Source of the DNA: Dipylidium caninum
Taxonomy: Eukaryota; Platyhelminthes; Cestoda; Cyclophyllidea; Dipylidiidae
Length of the DNA: 64,000 nucleotides
Assembly: GCA_017562135.1 (NCBI GenBank)
Contig: QEYB01001583.1
Coordinates: forward strand, 33,190 to 97,189
Direction: 5' to 3'
A model generated the notes under the pieces. That model did no database searches. It was not told the origin of the DNA and was given only the letters and a program-made list of their open reading frames with translations. This document shows, in pieces, positions 43,641 to 55,109 of this stretch. The stretch's first letter is position 1. Every line of letters begins with the position of its first letter. The translations under genes and the position numbers were made by a program.

Positions 43641-44947
43641 GGATTGCCAGCGGTCGACAAGATGGTGATGAATGTGATCATTGTCCTTGCATTCTCCTGC
43701 CAACAACCATAGCAATGCTTCCACTGCGCCCGAAGGTATCCACAGAATGGGATCAAAGAGGTTTTTGTTCCCCTTTGGGAAACTGAACGTTTCCCTTGTT
43801 CCACTGCGCATCAGCATGTATTCAGAAATCCCTAACCACATGCGTCGTCGCAGCCGCCAACACCGCTTCCCGCTGAGTCTTCGAGCCTTTACTGTGGGCG
43901 TGGATTGATGTGGGTTTAACGCAGGCAGTCGGTGAGCCGATGGTTCCATTTCGTGGAAAATGAAGCACGTGCATTTACATTCTCAGAACAAGTGTTTCCC
44001 GCATGTCATGTCAGTAGGCGCGGGTGTCTCCATTTCGTCTGAGGACGACGTTCTGCGTAAGAAGCGATCCTGGAGCACTTCGAAGGTAATAAAGGAGTTT
44101 TGTAATGCAGCGGAATGTTTGTCAGACGCAAACGCGTGAGGAGTAGGCCGATAGCCCAAATGGGAGTCTACGCCCGGATCACTGGTGAAAAACGTAGAAT
44201 GACGGGGATTCACACACTTCAACACATCGACTCTCTCGGTAACATTGACGGAGGTAACCGGCAAGGTGGCTGGGTGGACATGGAAAAGAATAGTGTGTTC
44301 AGCCAAAACACCCTTTACTGAAACGATTGAGGTCAATGGTTAGGCGGCATTATAAATTGTGCTGTAAGCCCGCATTCCATTTCCCCAATCCTCAGATCAG
44401 ATCAGACAGTGGTCATATATTTCTCTGTGAGGAGTCAATAGTTGCCGGTTTAATAGCTGCCTAGGGTTAAATCCGCCGTGGTGTTCGTAGAGAATAAGCT
44501 GCAAACTAACTCTCACACTGGGAGAAAAAGAGGCATTTGAGGGCTTATTTTGGACAGCACAAATGAACAACGCCTATTAACGGGTGGTTAGCTGCACCTG
44601 ACACTGACAGCAGCACTTGTCAAGAGATAACTCGCGTCTCTTTCCTACCCCCAGCTGCGAACCCCCCACACTCACCTGCAACCGAGCAGCGGACTTCGCC
44701 CCATTTCAACAAGTCGCGATTAATACTCACGCGATTTCTACTTTGGTAAACATGGCAACAATCTCTTCGATACATTCGCCCATTTAGAAGATTCCCTGTA
44801 CCGCTGTCAAACACCTCGTGGACGAGTTTCGTCTATGCGATTATGATAATTGGTCCAACGATGTTTAGTGATATCGCGCTCTTCGTGTTCGTATACACTG
44901 AAAAACCATCGGCAATCCGAGGTCTTATCGAATGAGGCGGCGCAATT

Positions 44948-45247
44948 CAGATGAATAATTGCGAATCAATGCTTCCTGACCCATTGAATGAACTCGAGAT
45001 TTGCAATAATAATCCCGCGCCGTGTTTATAATCGCATCGAACGACAGCGTTAAACAGTGGGCTGGAGAGAGTGAGCACCGTGGTCCAATCGAATTGCAGC
45101 ATGACACTCCACATCTCAAATTCATTGGTGGCTTTTCAAATGTCAATTTCTCTACTTGTCATAATTTTGACTGGCCATAGTATGAGCACGAATTATATGA
45201 CAGTGCGTCTATTTGATTCCCCTAGGATAAGGGAAGAGGATCCTGCC
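44948..45247 (-). repeat. E block, copy 4
   Basis: Mirror of 34415-34720. Confidence 0.6.
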
Positions 45248-46319
45248 ATGACGGGAAGACAGTTGGTTGCGCAGACCCTCGCCATCACCCTCGTTTACCT
45301 GGCCACATGCAGAGAGCTCGTCGTGTCGCCGAGGAAACACAGCTTCGCCAAGGATAAATTCACTCTCTGTCAGTTAAATGCATTCCTTCCCGCTTTTCAC
45401 TTGCTCTGATCAGTCGTCATGGGTGTTTCATCCCCACCAACAAAAACCGTTCATGCATTAGTCCTTTTGTATGGCTTTGCCTGCGGGCAGTGACCGCACC
45501 AGCGTCATGTGGAATGAGTTTCTGACAGGTGCGTCTCAGTTGACAGCGCGTTAATAGCACTCACTCGCCAGTCGTCTCACCAAGGCGCTGTTGGAGTCTG
45601 AGCGACTGGAGGGACGAGAAGTGGCAATAAGTGGAGAGGCACTGATGATCGCAGGCACGAGATATGAAGGAGAAGGTTTTCCGATTGAATGGCCAGTCAA
45701 ACGTTTCAGGCATGTCAATGATGAACACTTGTCAATGTGGACATCGCTTTTGCAGGACATTTCAGCTACCCGAATGCACAGGACTCGGTGATGCAGTGAA
45801 GTTCAAAACGCAGCAAAATCCACAGACGATTTTGATCGACTTCACGTTGTCGTGGTGCGATAGCCACTTAGACGGAACTGTACGAGCCGAGTCGCATGCC
45901 TACAAATGACCAGGTCACACACCTTTTCAGCTTCACTTGCACGGAATGCGTCTATCGGCGCTGAATGTGGCTTATTTCCCTCTCCTACTGGTGAGTTGAG
46001 ACACTAGGATTTAGTCAAAGAGGAAAGCATTCAAGAATGAGAAGGCCTAATGAAGCTCCTGTTGCAATGACTAGAGAGGATATGTTGATTGATTATGATA
46101 TCAACGCGAATGATATAAATAAGAATCGAATGGCATGGGTGAAATGAGGCGTAAAGTGGAATTAAGAGGTCGAGTGAGGACTAGAAAGCCCAAGGGGGTC
46201 GACTTGATCGGACACAGCAAATAAACTGGTTTACTTGACCCTTCATTTCCTACAATCACAACATTAATGTAAAGCAGAAAACTTAGAGTCACGTAGAATT
46301 AGCTATCACTGTGGCTGCG

Positions 46320-46420
46320 CTAACCACACGAGCACAGACACAGGCATTCAATGTCACACGAATGCACAGACGCACACGCGTGTGCACGCACTCAAACAAA
46401 CACGTACATACAGAAATGCA
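46320..46420 (+). repeat. CA-rich simple repeat, shortened
   Basis: Corresponds to 20740-20960 with an internal deletion of roughly 120 bases. Confidence 0.7.
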
Positions 46421-47419
46421 CACCTTCGAAATTCGAAATTCCGTGCTGAATACTGTTCTGGCAGAAGTGCCAACCACGTCTGTCCGTCTGGTTCAAGCGT
46501 GTAATCCATCAAATCGACGTGGGACACGAAGTAACCAACTGCACATCCCTCGAGAGGAGCCACGCACCTACCGCGAAGCACCGCAGGTGGCACTTTCGCT
46601 GCAAGCGCCAATGTTGGCAGCCGTGGTGACTGGATACGTTGAGGTGGTGTTTCGCGCGAGACAAACTGGTCACGGAGACGACAGCTCTCGTAGCCTGGTG
46701 GGTGGTTGAGAAGTCATGCACTTGTAGGTCGACAATATCTCTCCAAACCAGTAAGAGAAGGCTGAAGTGTAGTGGCATCGAAGGATGTCAGGTCGGAGTA
46801 GATGTGAGGCATCAAAGGGCAACTGTGGCCATTTCACACGTCGCCGGCCAAAGCAAGGGTGATGAAAGGCGAAGAGAGGCAAAGACATAAGTGCTCTCCC
46901 ACTCGGACCAATGCTTTTGTTCTGTCGTGAAGATTGGTTGTGATGCTGACGGCGGGTTGGAAGGCGGTATGACAAATGTTTTGCAAATGGGTAGGATGAC
47001 AAGGTGATTGATGGAAAATCACACAGTTCATTTGGTAACCTTGAGAAATATCGGTTGTCTCATTCTCCATTTGCCATATTATCACACTTGCTGCAAGGCC
47101 ACATTCCATTTCCCAATCCTCAGATCAGGTCAGACAGTCGTCAGTTATTTCTCAGTGAGGAGTAAATAGTTGACGGTTTTGACAGCTGCTTGACGTTTGT
47201 TTCCGAAGTCGTGTACGTATAGAATAATCATTAAATAAACTCGCGTACATGAATAAACTGTGGCCTTTGATGGCCTATCTCGGACAGCAAACTTTCATAC
47301 CTTTCCTAAGCCTTGACTTAAATCATTCATTGCCGCCTTAACCGATTGTTTCAGCGCTACTCACTGATATCGCGCCTTCACCTGACGTGTGCTCCAAACA
47401 CTCACCAACAATTTAGGCC

Positions 47420-47671
47420 TCATCCATTTAAGAGGTGCACTTCAAATGAATGATGCGAATCAATCGTTACATGACCCATTGCACGAACTCGGCATTTAAA
47501 ATGATATTCGCCCACTGTAATAATGATCGCATCCAACAGCAGGAGAGTGAACACCGAGGCCCAATCAGGTTGGTGTCGTGACACTCGACAACTCGAATTG
47601 AGAGGTTGCTTTTGAGATGTGTCATCTTCGTCACTTGTCATGATTTGATTGAATGAACATGGTATGAGCAT
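47420..47671 (-). pseudogene. E' ORF copy, frameshifted
   Basis: Third E' copy, starting MLIPCSFNQIMTSDEDD. Extra bases (GACACATCTC, GGTGTCGTG) alter the frame, which elsewhere reads SRVSRHQPDWASVFTLLL. Confidence 0.4.
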
Positions 47672-48589
47672 ATGATATCAGTACAAAGTCTCCCTCAGGG
47701 ACCGAAAAAACGGGCGAAGACGCCGGCCGTTATAATCACCGATCCACATGTTTACTCAGTTACAAGTAGTGTGGAATGTGAAAGTTAGGCATGTCTGTCG
47801 TGTGCAGATCATGGAAATTCATTTCTCTACTCAGTAGAGAATTTGACAGCACAACTTCCGAGAGAATCGGGAGGAGGCCTGGAAAGTGCCGATGTGACGA
47901 TTACCGCCAAGAGTCCGAGTGTCATGAAGCTCCGCTTCGGCCAACACCTCCTTAAAACAAACACAAGGTCTGCTGGCCCTGACTGGTGCCTCTTCGTCGC
48001 CACACCTTGCTCGAGGGCAATGCACTTTACCGACCCGTAGTCATAAACACTTTGCCTGCATGCAAGTCGCTGACACGAAAGGCAACTCACCAAGCTAATT
48101 CAAGTGCACACAGGATCTTTCAACAGCCACACTCAGGAGGGATGTTGTGACATATAGCCAGGATCAGGAAGCAAGCGGTTTTCAGCTAGAATTCGACCCT
48201 TGCAGTCAGAGTGGCAGTTAGTTTGAGATTAACTTGACCTGAGGCTTCAACGTCTCTGACACATTTGTCATACAAATTGAAACGGCTTGTGTTACCAAGT
48301 TTCTCTTTAGCCACGACAGTTCGGCCCAAACAACTCAGGCGCTTAGCGCGTCCGGAGCTTGGCAGCCGACGCGTCTCATGGTTCGCTCCGGCCCGCAACA
48401 AGGCTGAGGCGGCTCGGAATAAGCGCCTCAGAGCAGTTTTTATCATCGCTTACCACACCCCGGGAGAGAGCAGAACAGTTACGTGACGTCGGAGCATCCA
48501 GTGCACCAGCTACCGTGCTGAATCGTTGCCGCTTAAAGGAGGAAGAAGGCTAATTTTGTGTTTGCTTGCTTTCCCCTCAAGCGCCAATG

Positions 48590-49640
48590 TTGGCAGCCGT
48601 GGTGACTGGATACGTGAGGTGGTGTTTCGCGCGAGACAAACTGGTCACGGAGACAGCAACTCTCGTGGCCTGGTCGGTTGAGTCGGCTCACAGACCGGGA
48701 CCATAACGCCCTTTGTGGCAACCGATGAGTTTCCAACTCGCTCGTCATACATCTCTTCTAAAATTGGGACAGAAGGAGAAGTCATGCACTTGTAGGTCGA
48801 AAAATATCTCTCAAACCAGTAAGAGAAAGGCTGAAGTGTAGGTAGCAATCGAAGGGTGTCAGGTCGGAGTAGACGTGAGGCATCAAAGGGCAACTGGTGG
48901 CCATTTCACCACCTCGCTGGCCAAAGCAAGGGTGAATGAAAGGCGAAGAGAGGCAAAGACAAAAGTATTCTCCAACTCGGACCAATGCTTGTTCCTGCCG
49001 TGAACATCGGTTGAGGAGCTGACAGTCGGTTGGAAGGTAGTCTGGAAATTGTCGTGGAACTGGTGGCAATTAAATGTTGTTTTGATCAGTTTAGAGTTAA
49101 GAAAATGCAGCACACCTCGATTTACCTCTATACGAGATGAGAAAACACACAGTTCATATGGTTACCTTTGAACATTTGGTTTGTCTGACTCACCATTTGC
49201 CATATTATCACACTTGCTGCAGGGCCACACTCCCCATTTCCCAATCCTCAGATCTGGTCAGATCAGATCAGGTCGGATCAGGTCAGGCCAGGCGACATCA
49301 GACAGTCGTCATTTATTTCTCAGTGAGGAGTGAAAAATTAAAGGTTTGACAGCTGCCTGATGTTTGTTTCGCGGTGGTGAATATAGAGAATATGCTGTAA
49401 AATAAACTCTTACACGTGAAGGAAATGTGATCCATAAGCGCTTATCTCGTACAGCTGATTTTAAAATTATGTCTGACCGTTTGACTGAAAATCGTTTTAG
49501 TAACGGTTGGTTGGTTGCAGAGGTTATTGACAGACGCACTTGTCAAGAGAGAGATCGCGTCTATTTCCCAACCCTCAACTTCGCTCCGCTAACCACTCCA
49601 TCTCCTCCCTCCCACACACTCACCTGCAACTGAGCGGCAA
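48590..49640 (-). repeat. Block S, inverted copy
   Basis: Reverse complement of 13260-14290, including the extra segment (about 48675-48775) and the CTGATC tandem repeat (49250-49297). Confidence 0.7.
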
Positions 49641-49898
49641 CCTTCGCCTACTTCAACAAGTGGCGATTTATGCTCATGGAATCCTACTTGGGCAAGTAGT
49701 ATTACAATCTCTTCGATACATTCGCCCCTTTAGAAGAGTCACCGTACGGATGTCAGGACTTCGTGTACGAGTTTCACCTTTGCCACCTCTGTCAATTCGT
49801 TTTTGGCGATATTGCGGGATGTCGCACACTCCTTTTCCGCATAATCTAAGAACCCATCAGCTGTTTAAATGTTATTCAATTGAAAATTGTAATAAAAA

Positions 49899-50197
49899 AT
49901 GAATGGTGCGGATCAATCCTTCCTGACCCATTGAATGAACTCGAGATTTGCAATAATAATCCCCGGGCCGTATTTATAATGGCATCGGACGGCAGCGTTA
50001 AACAGTGGGCTGGAGAGAGTGAGCACCGTGTCCAATCGAATTGCAGCATGACACTCCACATCTCAAATTCATTGGTGGCTTTTCAAATGTCAATTTCTCT
50101 ACTTGTCATAATTTTGACTGGCCATAGTATGAGCACGAATTATGTGACAGTGCGTCTATTTGATTACCCTTAGGATAAGGGAAGAGTATCCTGCCAG
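49899..50197 (-). repeat. E block, copy 5
   Basis: See copy at 15175. It follows sequence like 15060-15174. Confidence 0.6.
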
Positions 50198-50488
50198 GAC
50201 GTGAACACAAGGGAGCGAGTACGCAGGGGACGCTGTCGTTTGGATCAGTGACTAATCGTGTCTACTAACTGCGATATGACTACGGAACTCACCTGAAAAC
50301 TGGTGGTCAATGGACGGGATGGCTTCTTCTTCCACCGAGTGTCGCTTGTAGCGCCTCCTTGATGGGATTTGAGAAGAACGCCTCGATGACGCCTTAAATA
50401 GGCGCTTGAGAGTGCGGAGAGCGCAGCTCACTAGTCAGCGGTGAGTGGATGTCAGTTGATGAGTTTTATTCACGTAGATGTCTCCTCG
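50198..50488 (+). repeat. Short R2 fragment
   Basis: Matches 2170-2340, ending in GATGTCTCCTCGA, where it is fused to the interior of A1 intron 2 (5123). A clear recombination junction. Confidence 0.65.
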
Positions 50489-50870
50489 AGCCTCTATCTC
50501 GAGCCTTCTCTTACTCCCCTCGAGACTTGAGCGAAGCCGCATGGAGAAGAAAGCCTTCGTCACCGCCAACCCCAACATCCTCGTCAATGCAAAGCTGCAG
50601 TACAACGGTGTGCTACGAATCAACCGGTGAAGGTCAAACACTTGAGGATTCTCCAGGACACAGTGGATTAACTGCGTGCAGTGGTGGAAAGTGGCATATA
50701 CGCCTGTCTCCTTGCGTTTCTCCTATTACACATCAAGAATTTATGTGGCTTCGGATGGAGGCCTTAGACAAGTGCATGTAGGGTGTATACGCCCCTTTGT
50801 CCTAGTTCCTCGTACTCGTCGTCTTTCATGTTCCTCTTGGCTTCTCCTTCTTCCTAAGTGGCGGACACTT
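50489..50870 (+). pseudogene. A1-type exon 3 without upstream exons
   Basis: Exon 3 (50532-50626) follows ACTTGAG and reads KKAFVTANPNILVNAKLQY, identical in protein to A1. Then codons for VKHLRILQDTVD, TAA and LRAVVESGIYACLL follow in the frame homologous to other copies, so TAA replaces a GAA codon. Exons 1 and 2 are absent. A D fragment lies on the minus strand beyond it (50992-50840). Confidence 0.5.
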
Positions 50871-50992
50871 GGGCTCATGTCGAGGACGTCGGAGTCGTGC
50901 CCTGAGACTTCTCGCTGTTCCTTCCATGTCATGTGTGCATTTCGCGTTAATATGTTAATTGAAGTGGATGGAAGAAATTCCTGCTGAAGCAC
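50840..50992 (-). CDS. D-family unit, open copy
   Basis: After a TGCTTCAG acceptor-like site the minus strand reads EFLPSTSINILTRNAHMTWK, then EQREVSGHDSDVLDMSPSV, aligning without gaps to the D unit at 7869. It is the copy that best supports this frame. The frame continues to about 50741, opposite the tail region of the A exon on the other strand. Unknown function. Confidence 0.35.
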
Positions 50993-51246
50993 TGGGTGGA
51001 GACGTCCATTTTCTCGTTGTGGGGAAGATTTGCTAGTCGCCCATCTTCAGTTCGTTATGTCAGTCGGGAGGAGTCGCGAAACCGATGGGGTACGACACCC
51101 CAAGGTTGGTGTTTAGCTGAGAAATAGTCTTTCAAACCACCTTACGCGATTGTATTGCTCCATGCTCAGCCTCGAGGCCATCTTTCAGTGTTATTACGCC
51201 AGAGGCATGAGTTGTGGCCTTGATCAAAAACAAATCTCCTAGAGAT

Positions 51247-52056
51247 GATGTGGAATTCGCATGCCTCTCACCTCTATCTACTCCGCCCGTCCTTCCTCAT
51301 CCTTATCGTCTTTTCCTATCGCTTGAGTTAACGCTTGTAAATCCCACCTCTAAGATTCCTACGTTTGCGTTGACGTTCTTTCCCGCCGGTAACATCATTT
51401 CGCCCACAGGTCACGCATTGTGTGGTGCCCGAAATCAGGAAGGCAATTCATCGGGCCTTTGGTGTTGCAGGCGCTTGCCCCAATTCCCGGTCTGGATATA
51501 ATGCGATGAATGAGAATGTGGAATATGTGCTGGCGCGCAGTTCGAAGGCGACGACTATTCGAAGGATTTACCAAGACGAAACGTGGACACTCGACTCAGC
51601 TGCGGTCTCGTCGAGAGTCAATTGTACACTCTCTGTCAACCGCCTCCTGCAATTCGACTGCTCCGTCAACTGGCGCGATCACCATTTCGACTATCGCATC
51701 GGGTAGGCGCGTGGAGCTCATCCACTCCACGTCTCATTTGAACGCACAATGGCGTGTCTCACGCTCTCTTCTCTGTTTCCCCTATCAACTAGGACAACCG
51801 TGGTTCTCTCCAAGGCCTACTCCATCTTCCACCTCGAAAACATGCTCACCGTGCAACTGAGGCACAACGGCGTAAATTGGCATCTCCCGTGTCACTTCAT
51901 TCACAGCGAAGTGACCGCCAAACACCGTTTTGGTGATGTATGATGAAGATCAACTGCGCAGACTCCTCCTCTTCGGTCTGCGTGCCGCAATTCTCCGAAT
52001 CAACTGTTCAAATAAACCTTCGAACGTACTTACCATCGAACTCCTCTGCCATGTAG
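51247..52056 (+). CDS. B3: most complete B-branch gene
   Basis: Exon 1 begins at 51247 with MMWNSHASHLYLL and a hydrophobic run, but meets TAA where B1 reads on. A one-base difference could explain this. Exon 2 (51471-51702) after GTTGCAG is open: ACPNSRSGYNAMNENVEYVL, DETWTLDSAAVSS, NCTLSVNRLLQFDCSVNW and DYRI, then a GGTAGGC donor. Exon 3 (51793-52056) after AACTAG joins in phase and reads TTVVLSKAYSIFHLENMLTV. Later extra or missing single bases (GTAAATT, CGTTTTGG) disturb it before the TAG. Exon 2 shares its layout with A exon 2: the CP start, a W in the middle and QF-D/E-C near the end. If the indels are errors, this is an intact gene. Confidence 0.5.
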
Positions 52057-52220
52057 AATGAAGATGACTTTGCGAAGCAGGAGACCCTCTCGTTCTGCCT
52101 ACTCTGAGGACAGGGTGTGTAGCGGGTCGCCCTTCTGAATTAGGTGGTTTTGAGGAAGAGGGGCGACGTGTTGTGTGCTTTAATCACCACACGGCTGACA
52201 GTAAAGTGCAGCCTTCTAGT

Positions 52221-52246
52221 GGGCTCGGGGTGGGTGGGTGGGTGGG
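52221..52246 (+). repeat. (GGGT)n short tandem repeat
   Basis: Third copy of this repeat after a B gene. Confidence 0.85.
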
Positions 52247-52609
52247 ATGAGCTTAGACGAGAGTTTGTTTCGACAACATGTGCGGTAGATCTCGTTTGGG
52301 AACAGTGGCGGCTTGAAGGTGTGACGATGAAGGCGGTCGCAGAGTGGGAAGCGATTAACTCGGCATAGCTGGGGTGGGAAGCGTGAATGGGTGAACTGCG
52401 CCATCACTAAGAACCATGTTTCAGCGTGGTGTCAAGATGGAGGTAACAGAAAAATATTCAGCATCACAGCAAAAGCACCCAAACAAATCAGTCTCGTCAA
52501 GCATACGAAATTATACTGTTAGCCAGCAGGCTAACTTTCGACAAGAGCTTCTGCATCACTGTCGTGAACACAGGAATAACAAGAGGTTTCAATCAGCAAT
52601 TGAAGAGAG

Positions 52610-53175
52610 TTCATACAGTCGCTGCATCCTCGCCTGCCCTCAAACACTTCCATGCCAAGCAGTCTTGACAGGCAAGACGAGAAACAGACGGCGCCGTCGA
52701 CCTCCTTCTCCTCCGCCCTTTGCCCTCAACGTGGTGTGGTCGGGCGAATGGGAGAGGAGGAGGCAAGGTGGAGAGAGCATTGTGAGCCATGGACTTCCCA
52801 CAGTCCACTCGTCCGACTGCGAATGAGCCACTACCACCAACTCGTCTGTCCTCCACGCCGCTTCAGCTCAACTCTCCCTGCCTACTTCCTCCATCGTCTC
52901 ACCTACCGCGGATGTGCTCAATTGCGAGGAGGAAGTGTGTTTGAGGCAAAAGCTCCCGGCCTGTCAGACCGTGTTTGCTGGGACAGCCCCCACATGTCCA
53001 CGTGATGGTGGTTATCAGCGAGGCCACTCGCCGTTCGCTCCACCACACTCACACAACACTGTCAGTTGGTCATTTTCTGCTTCTTGGCCGCGTGCACAAC
53101 CGAATTGCGACGGTTTCTGCCTGCGTCAGGAGACTCTTTTGCCTTCAACTGCTGCCGCGGACTCCAGAGAGAGCG
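52610..53175 (+). repeat. C block, copy 3
   Basis: Direct copy of 6750-7315. It ends at GAGAGCGGTGAGG, fused to the interior of an A exon 3. Confidence 0.65.
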
Positions 53176-53177
53176 GT

Positions 53178-53897
53178 GAGGCGTGAAACTGCTTTACCTG
53201 GTTGATGCGGAGGACGTCGTTGTGCTGCACCTTCGCGCCGACGAGGAAGTTGAGGGTGGCGATAACGAAGGCGTTCTTCTCCGTGTGCCTTCGCTTAACT
53301 CTTGCGGGGATGCAGAAGAAGGCTCTGGTTAGAGGCGACACGATGCGAATCCGAAGCAGCCGAGGTATGTAAGTGGGGAGGGTAAAGAGTGACATACCGA
53401 GGAGGACCCGAATTGGAGTAACTGCGCGTGAAGCTCAAATTTTTATCCCTCGACGGAGCATTAGAATTCCATTTCTGAAGGCGACACTCATGACAATGGG
53501 AAGTCTACGAGATGATGGTATCGTCGCCTCGCCACACTTCGTCGAACTAAGGCCAAATGATGGACAACGCCTTATAGCCAATTTGGACGAGGTGGGCGAT
53601 GTGTTCTCGGTGATGGCCTCGACGTCGTAGGTGCGAAACGGACAGCTGCCCCTGGAAAGAAAGTGATTTAGACGGGAGGGGTATGTGGTGGGTGGTGGCT
53701 GACGGGGCGCGGGTGGCGATTGTCAGAAAGGGAGAAAGGGACTTTTACTCATGGGACTGGTGTTGGAGTAGAAGTGTACCCTCTTCTTCTCTGCAGGCGA
53801 GCAGACATTAGCCACGGCGAGGGAGGAGAAGGACGAGGACGAGGAAGACGTGGAGGCGGCGAGGGAGGAGGAGTTCGACGGTTGCTTTGGCGTGCAT
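53178..53897 (-). pseudogene. A6: A-branch gene, truncated in exon 3
   Basis: Exon 1 (from 53897) starts MHAKATVELLLPRRL, but an extra C shifts the hydrophobic stretch out of frame before HFYSNTSPM. Exon 2 (53651-53450) shows CPFRTYDVEAI, YKALSII-type codons and WRGDD, with one base missing at its start and two extra (GAACACATCG). It ends GAGGGAT, without a donor. Exon 3 (from 53293) reads RHTEKNAFVIATLNFLVGAK and VLRINQVKQFH, then at 53178 passes into C-block sequence. The C-terminal cysteine and tail are lost. The promoter box at 53953-53970 is kept. Confidence 0.5.
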
Positions 53898-54696
53898 TCT
53901 GAGTGGATGGATGCTTGCTGCATTGTGTCGCGCCTATTAATGCAGACGAGTGTGTCCATTAGTGAAGACTGCACAAGGCAAGTAAACGGGTCAATCACTG
54001 GCTCTGATGCGGTTTTCTAGCATTTTGTCGGCAGCAGACGACACGAGCTGCTTTCCTCTAGCTTTCGTCCACAAAACTATTTGTGCTTTTTGGGGTACCT
54101 CCGAGAGATGGCCTCATGTAAGGACGTCCACTCCCTTGGCGGCGTCGTCTTTTTCCCAACCGTATCGCTGCAAGCGTCTCCCTCCGTATCTGTAACTTCA
54201 TCGGCTGGATGGATCGAAAGACCACTGCAAAGAGCGCGCATCAACAGAGTCAAATGTTGTCTTTTTAAGACAGCTTAATTAACATGATGGAGGGAGGCGG
54301 TCACCTGACTAGCATGCTTTCGTGTGCTGGACGCACGCTGTGGTAGGAATCCATTCTCTTGCTTCTACTCTCCCCTCTGCCGATGACATCATGCAGAAGT
54401 GCTTGGAGGTGGAGGAGGAGCAGGTTGACGCCGTCGTGTGTCCTCCCTTTGCCTCTCAAGACTGCCGGCGAATAAGGCTTTGAAGGCAGACGATGATGTC
54501 GAAACTGCATGGTAGCGTCTCTGCTCTTTCCTTTGTTCAAGTCAGTGGTGCAGACGAGCCTCTATTCTAATAATAATTGTGGATCTCCGTCGAAATTTGG
54601 TACTGTTCCTCAACAGCCCCCGTCAATCTGCGGACAATGCTGACAATGGCGGTGTTTGATGAGGCAATTCGCGTTGGGCGAAGTTGTTTCAGTTAG

Positions 54697-54816
54697 ATTG
54701 ATGTCGCAAACAGGAAGGAGGCGGTCGGCGTATTTGTTCTCAACGTCAATTCCTCTCTGCTGAAACGAAGGAAGGCTTGATGAGGAGCATTTTACCCCGA
54801 GATTGGGTACTCCGAG
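54697..54816 (+). CDS. F1, copy 2
   Basis: Copy of 9983-10102 with one T fewer in GCATTTTACCCC, which breaks the frame after EEHF. At the YSE codons it passes directly to GTGAGCGTG and F2. In 9983-10213 the same point continues as YAKSACPKL instead. Confidence 0.4.
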
Positions 54817-54845
54817 GTGAGCGTGCATGTGCTCGTCACTGCTAG

Positions 54846-55109
54846 AATGACAACTACGTCAACGCGCATTTCACTAGACTCCTTTACAAGAATGGAGCTG
54901 GCGGAGTGGTGATTGTGGATGATGAGTCGAGGAAGAAATGGCAATTAAACCAGTTTTGTTTGCTGCTGTGTCTGTGTATGCGGCAGCAAAGTGGAGACGC
55001 ATCTCTTCACCCACCGGGTTGGTGGGCGGTAAATGAGATCTGGCGACCACTTTACCTGACGAAAGGGGACTTTGCTCTGACAGACTGCCTCAAACCAATT
55101 CATCACTGA
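54846..55109 (+). CDS. F2, copy 2: candidate terminal exon
   Basis: After CACTGCTAG the frame reads NDNYVNAHFTRLLYKNGAGG, VVIVDDESRKKWQLNQ, then WWAVNEIWRPLYLTKGDFAL and TDCLKPIHH, with a stop at 55107-55109. The final part looks protein-like only in this copy. In 14607-14796 single-base differences change the frame after QLNQ. The 29 bases between F1 and F2 (GTGAGC to TGCTAG) have splice-like ends but would be an unusually short intron. Family unknown. Confidence 0.4.
   Translation, partial: NDNYVNAHFTRLLYKNGAGGVVIVDDESRKKWQLNQFCLLLCLCMRQQSGDASLHPPGWWAVNEIWRPLYLTKGDFALTDCLKPIHH

Larger units (their letters stand above)
43110..48573 (-). repeat. Large inverted repeat 2, right arm
   Basis: Reverse complement of 31000-36535. 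45995-48573 also matches 20446-23040 directly. At 48573 it switches abruptly to the inverted S block (TTTGCTTGCTTTCCCCTCAA). Confidence 0.75.
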
